DNA from: Parapedobacter luteus
Lineage (GTDB): Bacteria > Bacteroidota > Bacteroidia > Sphingobacteriales > Sphingobacteriaceae
Assembly: GCF_900168055.1 (NCBI RefSeq)
Contig: NZ_FUYS01000007.1
Coordinates: 124,001-188,000 of the forward strand
Direction: 5' to 3'
Length of the DNA: 64,000 nt
A model generated the notes under the pieces. It made no database searches and was not told the origin of the DNA. It was given only the letters and a program-made list of their open reading frames with translations. Both the position numbers and the translations under genes were made by a program. The first letter of the stretch is position 1. Every line of letters starts with the position of its first letter. This document shows positions 19,289 to 27,915 of the stretch, piece by piece.

Positions 19289-20296
19289 TTGCCCGTGTTG
19301 AAGACATTTCGAACGACGTTCTTGCTGTGCATCGGTGCATTGTCCGGCGCTTCTGGACAAGTATCGCTAAAGGAGCCGGCCTACGCTGCCGATAAGGGAG
19401 CGGATGAACTGGTATTGAAAAATCCGGCAGGCGACACGTTGCTTGCTTACCGGTACACCGTAAAACCGCCCCCGCCAGGTGTCGACGGGGTTTATGGCCG
19501 ATCAGGCTATATTCATCCCTTAAAGACTCTTTCGGGCCATGTGCTTACTTGTATACAGCCGGCTGATCACTATCACCATTACGGTATTTGGAACCCCTGG
19601 ACGCGTGTAGCGTATAAGGGTAAGGTGTACGACCTCTGGAACATTGGCGACAAACAGGGAACTGTACGGTTCGTAAAATTTGCAGATATCTTTCAAAATG
19701 AGCACGGAGCAGGCTTTGAAGCCGTACACGACCATGTTGTCTTCGAGGATGGCCGCGAAATTCCCATTATCAGGGAACACTGGCGCATCGCGATATCCCA
19801 ATTGGATGCAAACCGGTATCAATGTGATATCCGTTCCACGTTTGCGCCTGTCGGAGCCGCAGACGTGACGCTGCAAACGTACCGGTATGGTGGGTTGGTA
19901 TTCAGGGCCACGGAAGCGTGGACCAATGCCAACAGTGACGTACTGACGTCCAGCGGGAAAAACCGCGATGACGCAGACGGATCGTCGGAACGCTGGGCAA
20001 TAGTGTCGGGTAATCTCGGAGAAGAACAGGGCGGAATTTTATTTTTATCCTATCCCGAAAATTACAATTTCCCTGAGCCTGTACGGGTGTGGCCGGCCGA
20101 TGCCAATGATGGCCGGGGCGATCAATTTTTTAATTTCTCACCGACCAAAAATAAGGATTGGGTGTTGCACAACGGAAAAACCTATACGTTACGATATCGG
20201 CTTGTCGTTTTTGACGGTGTATTATCACGGGAAGAGGCTGAGCAGTTGTGGGAAACGTTCGCTGCGGCTAACCAGGATGATGCTGCTAATTATTAA
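19289..20296 (+). CDS. DUF6807 (PmoA-like) secreted protein
   Basis: Predicted exported protein of about 335 residues with signal peptide LKTFRTTFLLCIGALSGASG. Recognisable family blocks: GRSGYIHPLKTLSGHVLT, DHYHHYGIWNPW and REHWRI. The family is named after a methane-oxygenase-like annotation but its function is not established; members co-occur with Gfo/Idh/MocA oxidoreductases in sugar-catabolic loci, and the next gene here is exactly that, 14 bases on. There is no good ATG: TTG 19289 or TTG 19298 (giving MKTFRTTF) are the likely starts, since the ATG at 19278 is out of frame and closes quickly. Confidence 0.75.
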   Translation: MPVLKTFRTTFLLCIGALSGASGQVSLKEPAYAADKGADELVLKNPAGDTLLAYRYTVKPPPPGVDGVYGRSGYIHPLKTLSGHVLTCIQPADHYHHYGIWNPWTRVAYKGKVYDLWNIGDKQGTVRFVKFADIFQNEHGAGFEAVHDHVVFEDGREIPIIREHWRIAISQLDANRYQCDIRSTFAPVGAADVTLQTYRYGGLVFRATEAWTNANSDVLTSSGKNRDDADGSSERWAIVSGNLGEEQGGILFLSYPENYNFPEPVRVWPADANDGRGDQFFNFSPTKNKDWVLHNGKTYTLRYRLVVFDGVLSREEAEQLWETFAAANQDDAANY

Positions 20297-20310
20297 ATAT
20301 TATAAGTTAA

Positions 20311-21699
20311 ATGAATAAACCACAAAAATTAATTAGTTTCCTTGCTGTCGGCTGCCTGGTTGCATGCCACACGGGTCAAGACAACATGCAACAGAAAGAT
20401 ATCCGTTTGATCACATTGGCGCCTGGTCATTTCCACGCGGCGCTGGTACAGAAATCCATGTACCCACAGGTCGATAGCCTTGTGCACGTCTACGCGCCGG
20501 AAGGACCGGAATTGGATGCCCACCTGGCGTTGGTAAACCAATACAATACCCGCACCGATAATCCAACATATTGGCAGGAAGAAGCTTATCAGGGAGATGA
20601 TTTCCTTGAGAAAATGTTGGCAGAACGAAAAGGCAATGTGGTTGTCCTGGCCGGGAACAACCAGTATAAAATCGACTATATCAGCCAGTCTGTCGACGCC
20701 GGGCTGAACGTATTGGCCGATAAACCCATGGTTATCAATCAAGCTGGCTTTTCTAAGTTGGAGGCCGCATTTGACAACGCATCGAAAAAGGGTGTCTTGC
20801 TCTACGATATCATGACCGAACGGTATGAGATTAACACCATGCTGCAAAAAGCACTATCGCAGCTGCCGGAATTTTTTGGTGGGTTGGTACCGGGTAGTGC
20901 CGACAATCCGGCTATTACCAAGGAAAGCGTACACCATTTTTTTAAGGAAGTCTCCGGCAATCCGCTCATCCGGCCAGCATGGTTTTATGATACCAAGCAG
21001 CAGGGGGAAGGTTTGGTCGATGTGACCACACATTTAGTGGATCTGGTGCAGTGGGAGAGCTTTCCTGACCAAGTCATCGACTACCGAAAGGATATCCAGC
21101 TTGTCGGAGCTCGGCGATGGCCAACGCGCGTCACTCCCGAACAATTCTCCCGTTCGACGGGGCTGGATGTGGTACCGGAGTTCCTATCCGAAACCGTGGA
21201 CGATAACGGCAACTTAGCCATCTTCGCCAATGGCGAGATTGATTACATCCTGAAAGGTGTACATGCGAAGGTATCGGTCATCTGGAACTTTGAAGCGCCT
21301 CAGGGTACGGGCGATACACACTATTCCATCATGCGGGGAGCGTATGCCAATCTGGTGATTCGGCAGGGCGAAGAAGAGCAATATAAGCCTGTGCTGTATG
21401 TGGAGTCAACAGGTAAGCGGGATGCGAAGTCATTTGAGGCCGCATTGGCCAAAGCGATTGGGCAGCTGGCTGAAACTTATGACGGTATAGCGTTTGAGCC
21501 ACAGAGCGAAGGGCGTTACCGGATTGTTGTGCCTCCATCCTTAGTGACCACACATGAAGAGCATTTTGCTCAAGTAACCGAAAAATACCTTTCGTTCTTA
21601 CAGTCCGGAGCCATGCCCGATTGGGAAGTACCCAATATGATTGCAAAATACTACTTAACGACCAAAGCCTTGGCAGAAGCCCAGACGGTGACGCCTTAA
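20311..21699 (+). CDS. Gfo/Idh/MocA-family oxidoreductase, lipoprotein-type signal
   Basis: NAD(P)-dependent dehydrogenase-like protein of 462 residues. The N-terminus is a lipoprotein signal with lipobox LVAC (Cys at about 19), so the enzyme is probably anchored outside the cytoplasm, unusual for an NAD enzyme but common for Bacteroidota members. The nucleotide-binding half runs about 30-160 and includes the EKP-like ADKPM motif. The C-terminal half matches the putative oxidoreductase C-terminal domain (EGLVDVTTHLVDLVQWESFP). Probably acts on a sugar or sugar derivative together with the DUF6807 protein; substrate not inferable. Confidence 0.85.
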   Translation: MNKPQKLISFLAVGCLVACHTGQDNMQQKDIRLITLAPGHFHAALVQKSMYPQVDSLVHVYAPEGPELDAHLALVNQYNTRTDNPTYWQEEAYQGDDFLEKMLAERKGNVVVLAGNNQYKIDYISQSVDAGLNVLADKPMVINQAGFSKLEAAFDNASKKGVLLYDIMTERYEINTMLQKALSQLPEFFGGLVPGSADNPAITKESVHHFFKEVSGNPLIRPAWFYDTKQQGEGLVDVTTHLVDLVQWESFPDQVIDYRKDIQLVGARRWPTRVTPEQFSRSTGLDVVPEFLSETVDDNGNLAIFANGEIDYILKGVHAKVSVIWNFEAPQGTGDTHYSIMRGAYANLVIRQGEEEQYKPVLYVESTGKRDAKSFEAALAKAIGQLAETYDGIAFEPQSEGRYRIVVPPSLVTTHEEHFAQVTEKYLSFLQSGAMPDWEVPNMIAKYYLTTKALAEAQTVTP

Positions 21700-21772
21700 G
21701 TGTAGGGGCTGTCCAAAAAAAGGCGGCCCCACTCTATTTCGATGGCCGGACGCCTGTCTTGCCCGTCGTCGT

Positions 21773-22840
21773 TCACTCGTCTGCCACACCGGTATGGGGA
21801 GAAATTCCAATGCCGGGGCCAGCAGGTAACACTACTTTACCATCCATCACTTCCATGCCGCGATATACATCGTTGCTAATCAGCAAGGCGCCGTCAAGAT
21901 CCGCCCAATCGACGATAGGCGATAACTGTGCCGCCGCCGAAATGGCACACGATGTTTCCGTCATGCAGCCCAGCATCACTTTCATGCGCAGTGCCCGTGC
22001 AAGCTCGGCCATTTGGTGCGCTTCGCGCATGCCCGTACATTTCATAAGCTTGATGTTGATGCCGGTATATACGCCAAACGCGCTGCGGACATCTTCCAAT
22101 CGCTGGACAGCCTCATCACCTATTGTAGGAATGGGGCTGTTTTCCGTAAGCCAGGCATTGTCATCGATTTGTTCCTTGGGCATGGGCTGCTCAAGAAAAA
22201 CGACACCCCGTTCGGCAAGCCAGTGTGCCATTTCAAGAGCTTGGTTGCGGTTTTTCCATCCTTGATTTACATCCACACAAAGCGGCTTATTTGTCACTTC
22301 GCGGATGGTAGCTATCATCATCTTGTCGGTATCCAGCCCAAGCTTGACTTTGAGCAGCTTATAAGGGGCGGCCTCCCGTACCTTTTGCCGTACTACTTCA
22401 GGGGCGTCCATGCCGATGGTAAAGGATGTATTTGGTGTTTTGGTTGCTGAGTAGCCCCATATCCGGTGCCAGGGCTGGTTCATCAGTTTGCCAAGCAAAT
22501 CGTGCAGGGCGATATCCACGGCTGCCTTGGCGGCGGTGTTTTTCGGCGCGATGCCGTCTACGTATGCCAGGATGTCGGCAGTGAGAAATGGATCGCTGAA
22601 ACCGGAAAGGTCCACCTGATCCAGAAAAGCCAACACGCTCGCCTGTGATTCGCCCAAATAAGGTGGCATGGAGGCTTCGCCGTACCCTACGACACCGTCA
22701 TATTCCAGCTCGGTCAGTACGATTGGCGTGGTGCTACGTGAGCCGGAAGCAATCGTAAACACATGCTTAAGCGCTAACGTATAGGGGCGGTAGCGTAGCG
22801 TAAATTTTCCGGATTTTCGGATCGTCGTTGGCGTTGTCAT
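21773..22840 (-). CDS. Dipeptide epimerase, enolase superfamily (L-Ala-D/L-Glu type)
   Basis: Epimerises the D-glutamate of L-Ala-D-Glu from murein peptides so that it can be broken down. The 355-residue product has the muconate-cycloisomerase/YcjG motif set: catalytic lysines in LLKVKLG, metal ligands in VDVNQGW, LEQPM and GDEAV, the second lysine in NIKLMKCTG, and LDGALL near the end. Its start overlaps the NlpC/P60 stop by four bases (ATGA), so the two enzymes are coupled; in Bacillus the ykfB-ykfC pair has the same two activities. Dipeptide specificity beyond the family is inference. Confidence 0.9.
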   Translation of the reverse strand: MTTPTTIRKSGKFTLRYRPYTLALKHVFTIASGSRSTTPIVLTELEYDGVVGYGEASMPPYLGESQASVLAFLDQVDLSGFSDPFLTADILAYVDGIAPKNTAAKAAVDIALHDLLGKLMNQPWHRIWGYSATKTPNTSFTIGMDAPEVVRQKVREAAPYKLLKVKLGLDTDKMMIATIREVTNKPLCVDVNQGWKNRNQALEMAHWLAERGVVFLEQPMPKEQIDDNAWLTENSPIPTIGDEAVQRLEDVRSAFGVYTGINIKLMKCTGMREAHQMAELARALRMKVMLGCMTETSCAISAAAQLSPIVDWADLDGALLISNDVYRGMEVMDGKVVLPAGPGIGISPHTGVADE

Positions 22841-24087
22841 TCCGTTGATTTATCAGTGGGCAGGGTATATGCGCGGTGTCTTGCGATGGGTTGGAGCGCA
22901 TAGTCCGGTTGCCCGATATAGCGGCGCGCTGCGATGAGCGTACGTGTTTGAAAGTCGTCGTAGTTGACGGCATCCGGCAGCATGCTGTTGATGCGGACCG
23001 TCCCCGCCGAGTGGATGAACTCCCCATTGCCAAGGTAAAGCGCTACATGCGTAACGCGTGCATCCGGGCCCCGGCCCTTGCCCGACGCAAAAAACAGCAA
23101 GTCGGCAGGCCGAAGATTTTGAAGTGCTTTTTCGATAGCCAATGTGTCTGCCGATAAGATGTCCACGACGTGTCCGGCAAGCACTTGCTGTGAAGCATCC
23201 CGGGGAATGATGATTCCATTCATGAAATAGGCCATTTTGGTGAAACCGCTGCAATCAACCCCCTTTACCGAGGTGCCGCCCCAAAGATAGGGCAGTCCCA
23301 TCATCGTTTTTGCCGTTTTCAATATGTTTTCTGCCGTTGGGTTTACCGCGCCAAGCCATTCGTCGAAAGGCCGAACCAATTCCTCCTTGATGTATGCATT
23401 TCGTCTATCCGGATACTGAACATGCACAAAACCGTCGGCTTGCGTGCCCGAAATGAGGATATTGCCCATGACCAGATCCGATACGCGCAAGGATTGCTCG
23501 TCCGGCATCGTATAGGCATGTCCGAAATCGCCGGTGACTATCACTTTTTTTGCCGAGAGCCATCGGGTTAGCTCCGGTTCAGACCGGGGCGAGACCGAAG
23601 AAGTACTTAACCATGCGATGTACCCCTCGGGTGTGCGCACGCGATAGTAGCCGTCTTGTTCTTGGAGCAAGTCCACCGGAGTGCCCAGTAGCACCTGTGA
23701 TGCGAGCTCGGCCTGGTTGCTGGGCTCAACACGAAGATTGGCTACCGAAAGGTTCACGATGCCTGCAATATTCCCTGCCACACTGCTATCCGGCAATAGA
23801 TTTATCGTTACCTTTGCGTCGGGAATACGGTTTTTAACCAGTAATTGATTGAAATATTCACCAGCTTTCGGTTCCGTCGTCACTATCCGGTAACGGTGGG
23901 AGATGGTGTCGGTGTAGTGCAGTTCAAAAATTGCTGTCCGTTTGTCCGGCGCATAACGCTGTGCGGTCTGCCGGGTTAGCTCCAGGATTTTTTGGTAAGC
24001 CGTGTCGGCCGATAGCGCCTGTGCGGCACTGTCTAAGCCTGCAACGCAGCAACATAATGTTAATATGATATTTTTGAAGGCTTTCAT
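22837..24087 (-). CDS. NlpC/P60 murein-peptide endopeptidase with SH3 domains
   Basis: Exported cysteine peptidase of 416 residues, YkfC-like, expected to cut gamma-D-Glu-diamino-acid bonds in free murein peptides. It has a signal peptide (about 1-22), an N-terminal region and two bacterial SH3-type domains (about 105-240, NLRVEPSNQAE and RRNAYIKEEL), and the catalytic domain about 255-400. Catalytic C279 (GVDCSGFT), H347 (VTHVALYLG) and a third polar residue H359 (FIHSAG) are present. It is the first gene of a two-gene unit with the epimerase and diverges from glycosylasparaginase. Confidence 0.92.
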   Translation of the reverse strand: MKAFKNIILTLCCCVAGLDSAAQALSADTAYQKILELTRQTAQRYAPDKRTAIFELHYTDTISHRYRIVTTEPKAGEYFNQLLVKNRIPDAKVTINLLPDSSVAGNIAGIVNLSVANLRVEPSNQAELASQVLLGTPVDLLQEQDGYYRVRTPEGYIAWLSTSSVSPRSEPELTRWLSAKKVIVTGDFGHAYTMPDEQSLRVSDLVMGNILISGTQADGFVHVQYPDRRNAYIKEELVRPFDEWLGAVNPTAENILKTAKTMMGLPYLWGGTSVKGVDCSGFTKMAYFMNGIIIPRDASQQVLAGHVVDILSADTLAIEKALQNLRPADLLFFASGKGRGPDARVTHVALYLGNGEFIHSAGTVRINSMLPDAVNYDDFQTRTLIAARRYIGQPDYALQPIARHRAYTLPTDKSTE

Positions 24088-24104
24088 TGTGCAAACTTTC
24101 TGCC

Positions 24105-24135
24105 TAAGGTACGCGATAATTCACTGCTGCGCAAT
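24105..24135 (-). promoter_or_regulatory. Predicted promoter of the NlpC/P60-epimerase unit
   Basis: On the minus strand ATTG (24135-24132), 19 bases, then TACCTTAG (24112-24105), one mismatch from TAnnTTTG. The start codon is 17 bases on, giving a very short leader. Confidence 0.45.
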
Positions 24136-24235
24136 TTTAAAGAGCCACTTATCCGTTGTTTATGACAACTTTTTTGTGATAATTCGTATAATCGCGTTTT
24201 GAATGCGCATTTTGATATCAGACAATTAACGCTTA

Positions 24236-25261
24236 ATGATTAATAGAAGAAAATTTATTAAGACAGGAGCCATGGGGGCTTCCCTTATCTCGTCGGCCAA
24301 TATATTGGCGGCCTGTACCCCGCAAGCAGCGGCAAACAAGGGTGTAACCAAACCCATCGTTGTCTCCACATGGGATTTCGGCGTTGCCGCCAACAAAGCA
24401 GCATGGGACATCTTGAAAGCGGGTGGCAGCGCTTTAGATGCTGTAGAAGCAGGTGCGCGGGTACCTGAGGCCGATTTGGCAAACATGACGGTAGGCAAGG
24501 GCGGGTATCCCGACCGAGACGGGCACGTCACGTTGGATGCGTGCATAATGGACGACAAAGGCAACTGCGGCTCCGTTGCCGCGCTCGAAAACATTGCACA
24601 TCCCATCTCGGTAGCCCGCATGGTCATGGAGAAAACACCCCATGTGATGCTGGTGGGTGAAGGCGCATTGCAATTTGCTATCGAAAACGGATTTAAACAG
24701 GAAACGCTGCTCACCCCCGAAGGGGAAAAAGCATGGAAAGACTGGCTCAAAGAAAAGAAATATGAGCCCGTAATCAATATAGAAAACAAGTCGTTTACCG
24801 CAGAAAAATTGCCGGGCAATCAATATAACCATGACACCATCGGCATATTAGCGCTGGACATAGCGGGCAACCTTTCAGGCGCCTGTACGACCAGCGGTAT
24901 GGCGTTTAAGATGCGCGGGAGGGTAGGGGATAGCCCTATCATCGGGGCTGGGCTGTATGTCGATAACGAGGTTGGAGGGGCCACAGCCACCGGTGTAGGC
25001 GAGGAAGTGATACGCACGGTGGGTAGTTTCCTCGTGGTCGAATTAATGCGGCAGGGCCGCTCGCCACAGGAAGCCTGCCGCGAAGCGGTAGAACGTCTTA
25101 TTAAAAAGAAACCTGATACTGCCAAGAACATACAAGTCGGCTTCCTCGCGCTGAACAAAAATGGCGAATACGGGGCCTTTTCATTGCAAAAAGGGTTTTC
25201 TTATGCGGTATGTGATGAGCAAAAGCAAGACCTGCTATTACCGGGAGCGAGTGTGTATTGA
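24236..25261 (+). CDS. Glycosylasparaginase, N4-(beta-N-acetylglucosaminyl)-L-asparaginase
   Basis: N-terminal nucleophile hydrolase that cleaves the GlcNAc-Asn bond of glycoasparagine after self-processing. The 341-residue precursor starts with a twin-arginine-like signal (MINRRKFIKTGAMG), also with a lipobox-like LAAC near residue 27, so it is exported. The autocleavage site is HDTIG with nucleophile Thr201; substrate residues RVGDSPIIGAGLYVDNEVGGA follow the family. Length equals the Flavobacterium enzyme class. Single gene, divergent from the NlpC/P60 unit. Acts on protein-derived glycans or glycopeptides. Confidence 0.93.
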   Translation: MINRRKFIKTGAMGASLISSANILAACTPQAAANKGVTKPIVVSTWDFGVAANKAAWDILKAGGSALDAVEAGARVPEADLANMTVGKGGYPDRDGHVTLDACIMDDKGNCGSVAALENIAHPISVARMVMEKTPHVMLVGEGALQFAIENGFKQETLLTPEGEKAWKDWLKEKKYEPVINIENKSFTAEKLPGNQYNHDTIGILALDIAGNLSGACTTSGMAFKMRGRVGDSPIIGAGLYVDNEVGGATATGVGEEVIRTVGSFLVVELMRQGRSPQEACREAVERLIKKKPDTAKNIQVGFLALNKNGEYGAFSLQKGFSYAVCDEQKQDLLLPGASVY

Positions 25262-25362
25262 TTTTTGGATATAAATACTTATCTTTAAAGTTTGAATAGG
25301 CAGGAGGCGACAAGCATAAGCTTTTGGCTGAATGCCTACGGCTTACCGCAAAAAACAAAAGA

Positions 25363-25875
25363 ATGATAGCGACATTTGGAGGCGGGTGCTTTTGGTGCAC
25401 CGAGGTCATATTTAAACAACTGCAAGGGGTGAAGAGTGTGCTGCCAGGATATATGGGCGGCCAACGCGAAAATCCGACCTATGAGCAAGTCTGCACGGGA
25501 GCTACGGGGCATGCAGAAGTTGTGCAAATCGATTATGATGAAACCGTGTTGCCGTATAGGAAGTTGCTGGAAGTGTTTTTCAAAACGCATGATCCAACAA
25601 CATTAAACAGGCAGGGCAATGATGTAGGGACCCAGTACCGGTCGGTTATTTTTTATCACGATGAGCAGCAGCGCATCGAGGCCGAAGAATTTATCAGGCA
25701 GCTGACCACCCACGAGGTGTACGACGATCCCATTGTGACGGCGATAGCGCCGGCACAGCCCTTTTATGTTGCTGAGAACTATCACCACGATTATTTCAAC
25801 AACAACCCGCAAAATCCTTATTGTGCGGCAGTCATTGCCCCCAAATTACAGAAGTTTTTGAAGGGCCTGCAATAG
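25363..25875 (+). CDS. msrA: Peptide methionine (S)-S-oxide reductase
   Basis: Repairs oxidised methionine. From the ATG at 25363 the product has 170 residues beginning MIATFGGGCFWCTE. C9 of GCFWC is the catalytic cysteine, and the family blocks GYMGG, YEQVCTGATGHAEVV, FFKTHDPTTLNRQGNDVGTQYRS and NYHHDYF are intact. The frame extends upstream to 25324 without family homology, so the ATG is chosen. No signal peptide: cytosolic. Confidence 0.95.
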   Translation: MIATFGGGCFWCTEVIFKQLQGVKSVLPGYMGGQRENPTYEQVCTGATGHAEVVQIDYDETVLPYRKLLEVFFKTHDPTTLNRQGNDVGTQYRSVIFYHDEQQRIEAEEFIRQLTTHEVYDDPIVTAIAPAQPFYVAENYHHDYFNNNPQNPYCAAVIAPKLQKFLKGLQ

Positions 25876-26233
25876 CCTGCACCGGCGCAATGCCAGTGGC
25901 CACAAGCGTCGGCCGTTTATCGACCCGACGGCGCTTTGGCTCCTATGCCCAGCCGCTTCGGAAGACCGACAGCGACCGGCATCTTGTTGGTAGTGATTGA
26001 AGCAAGTGTACCACATAAGCCGTATTTTTCTTAAATTTGTTTTCGAATTATCTACTCATTGCGGCATTTCAAGTCAAGGGTGCGTAATATCCTGTTCAAC
26101 AGACTGAAGATTTAGCTATTTTTCGAAAACTACCCCAAAAGGGTGGGCCAACCGTAAATAAAATAGGCTACCTTTACACCCAATCTTTGAAAAACAGCTA
26201 TTCCTACGCGGTGGGGTTATTTTTTCACTACCT
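25876..26233. other. 358-base gap without a gene
   Basis: No frame here looks coding and no tRNA-like fold or strong terminator is evident. The sequence TAAATTTG, a match to the -7 consensus, occurs near 26033-26040, and a weaker TACCTTTA near 26169-26176 lies closer to the response-regulator start. Neither has a convincing TTTG at the right spacing. Confidence 0.4.
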
Positions 26234-26866
26234 ATGAAAAATGATATGTTTAAATTGGTTATCATTGAAGATAACCTAGTTATACAAAAAGCATTGGAGG
26301 GGTATTTCGAGGCTTCTTCCCAATTTGAGCTTTTGTTCTGTGCCACTTCAGCCGAGGAGTTTATGAGCGTTTGGAAAGAACAGCGGATAGACGTATTGCT
26401 TTGCGATATCGGCCTTCCTGGTAAATCAGGAATAGAAACGACGTGGTATGTGAAGCGTAAGTCTTCTTCCACGCAGGTGGTCATGTTTACGGTATTTGAA
26501 GACAAAGATACGATCTTTCAGGCGTTGTGCGTCGGCGCTTCGGGTTATTTGCTCAAAGACACGCCCTTAAGGAAGATCGAAGAACAGCTGCTGGAAGTGA
26601 TGGATGGCGGGTCGGTCATGAGTCCGCAGGTGGCACGCATGGTGATAGGCTTTTTCCATCCCTTGTTGGATAAGAAGGGGGCGAAGGAAGCCGATCGGCT
26701 TACCCAACGGGAGATTGAGATTGTCTCCATGCTGCAGCACGGAGCATCGTATAAGACAGTAGCTAAGAAGTTGTTTATCAGTGTTGATACGGTAAAATTT
26801 CATATCCGGAATATTTATAGTAAGCTGCAAATCAATTCGCGTTCTGAACTGATTAATAAGTATTGA
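26234..26866 (+). CDS. NarL/LuxR-type response regulator, orphan
   Basis: Two-domain DNA-binding regulator of 210 residues. The receiver domain (about 6-125) has the acidic pair E12-D13, phosphorylation site D58 in CDIGLPGKSG, and the conserved Thr and Lys (FTVFED, LLKDTP). The LuxR helix-turn-helix (about 145-205) has LTQREIEIVSMLQHGASYKTVAKKLFISVDTVKFH. No histidine kinase gene is within the window, so its partner is elsewhere. It lies 177 bases beyond the last gene of the pigment cluster on the opposite strand; a regulatory link to the pigment genes is possible but nothing in the sequence shows it. Confidence 0.9.
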   Translation: MKNDMFKLVIIEDNLVIQKALEGYFEASSQFELLFCATSAEEFMSVWKEQRIDVLLCDIGLPGKSGIETTWYVKRKSSSTQVVMFTVFEDKDTIFQALCVGASGYLLKDTPLRKIEEQLLEVMDGGSVMSPQVARMVIGFFHPLLDKKGAKEADRLTQREIEIVSMLQHGASYKTVAKKLFISVDTVKFHIRNIYSKLQINSRSELINKY

Positions 26867-27042
26867 GGAAAAAGTACACCATACGACCTGAACCTATATC
26901 CATGCATGTCGGCAGATTCAGTCCTTTTTCTTTAAACGACGGTAAAACACAATTGCTGAATAGCTGTTCGAATGCATGCGGCAGCGGCTCGCGGATTCCC
27001 TGTTTTGGGGAATGAGCAGGTCGCTGCCTTTTTTAAGGCTAT

Positions 27043-27915
27043 TCAGCTGCCGATCCTGGCAAGCCGGCGCTGTGTTCGCCGGTATGCCCACCGTTCCTTA
27101 AAGTCCAGCCACTTCTGGCCATTTATTTTCCGCATCGTATTATCGACCAACCGCATGATAAAGACGTTGTACAACATGCTTGCTAAGCGCGTAGGTGTGC
27201 GCGGCAGGGCCCGCAGGGTCATGGAGAATCCGCCATCCAGGTAGGTGATGTAATGCCACCAACCGCTCGGCATATAAAGTGCGTCCCCATGTTTCATGTA
27301 AACCTCGAACCCACGCACATGCTTTAATGCCGGATAGCGTTCAAAGTCGGGGTTGTCCATATCGATTTTATCAATATTGTGTATTGAAAACGGCACCTTA
27401 TACAGGTACTTGCTTTGGTCCGGGCCAAAGAGCATTACCCGCTTATTGCCTGCAAAGTGAATGTGCAGGTTATCGGGCAGATCGATGTCGTAATGGGCGA
27501 AAACTTTGGATTGGCCACCTCCGAAGAACAACGCCGGCAACCGTTTGAAAAACTTCAGGCCAATCGCTGGATAGTCGAAGTCTTCCAGCAGTTTCGGGCA
27601 GTGGTCTTTCAGCGTATAGAAAAAAATGCGCAGATCAGTGGGGGTTGTCTGCAGCAAATCAATATAGTCGCCAAACCGCATTTGCGTCACCGGCTCATAT
27701 ACGCTTTGTTTCCCTTTCGCTGGTTTATTGTCATACAATGGCACGGTTTGGTCGCCAGCCAACGATTTTATATGCTCAAATGTCCACTTGCTGTTCCATG
27801 CGTCGGTAAGGTTTTCAATGAGCACAGGCCGCTGGGGGCGGTAGTAGCGGCTGATAAAGGTTTCCTTGTCGATGGCGGATATGCGTTCGAGCGGTTGTAA
27901 GTTAAGCGTTGCCAT
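27043..27915 (-). CDS. Cupin-like (JmjC-type) oxygenase, end of pigment cluster
   Basis: Fe(II)/2-oxoglutarate-type cupin protein of 290 residues. The iron-binding triad is visible as H141-x-D143 in FAHYDIDLPDN and H221 in MPSGWWHYI. Opening blocks RPVLIENLTDAW and LKFFKRLPALFFGG are typical of cupin-like domain proteins of Bacteroidota. Its start overlaps the FAD-oxidoreductase stop by 14 bases, so it is the last gene of that transcript. Such proteins accompany flexirubin clusters; hydroxylation of the pigment or of a protein is possible, not shown. A C-terminal basic tail follows. Confidence 0.85.
   Translation of the reverse strand: MATLNLQPLERISAIDKETFISRYYRPQRPVLIENLTDAWNSKWTFEHIKSLAGDQTVPLYDNKPAKGKQSVYEPVTQMRFGDYIDLLQTTPTDLRIFFYTLKDHCPKLLEDFDYPAIGLKFFKRLPALFFGGGQSKVFAHYDIDLPDNLHIHFAGNKRVMLFGPDQSKYLYKVPFSIHNIDKIDMDNPDFERYPALKHVRGFEVYMKHGDALYMPSGWWHYITYLDGGFSMTLRALPRTPTRLASMLYNVFIMRLVDNTMRKINGQKWLDFKERWAYRRTQRRLARIGS

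Noticed and set aside
21706-21731. GGGGCTGTC and GGCGGCCCC stem after the oxidoreductase gene, also resembling an IS end
   Set aside because: No T-run follows on either strand and no matching second end or transposase is nearby; two pairs are wobble.
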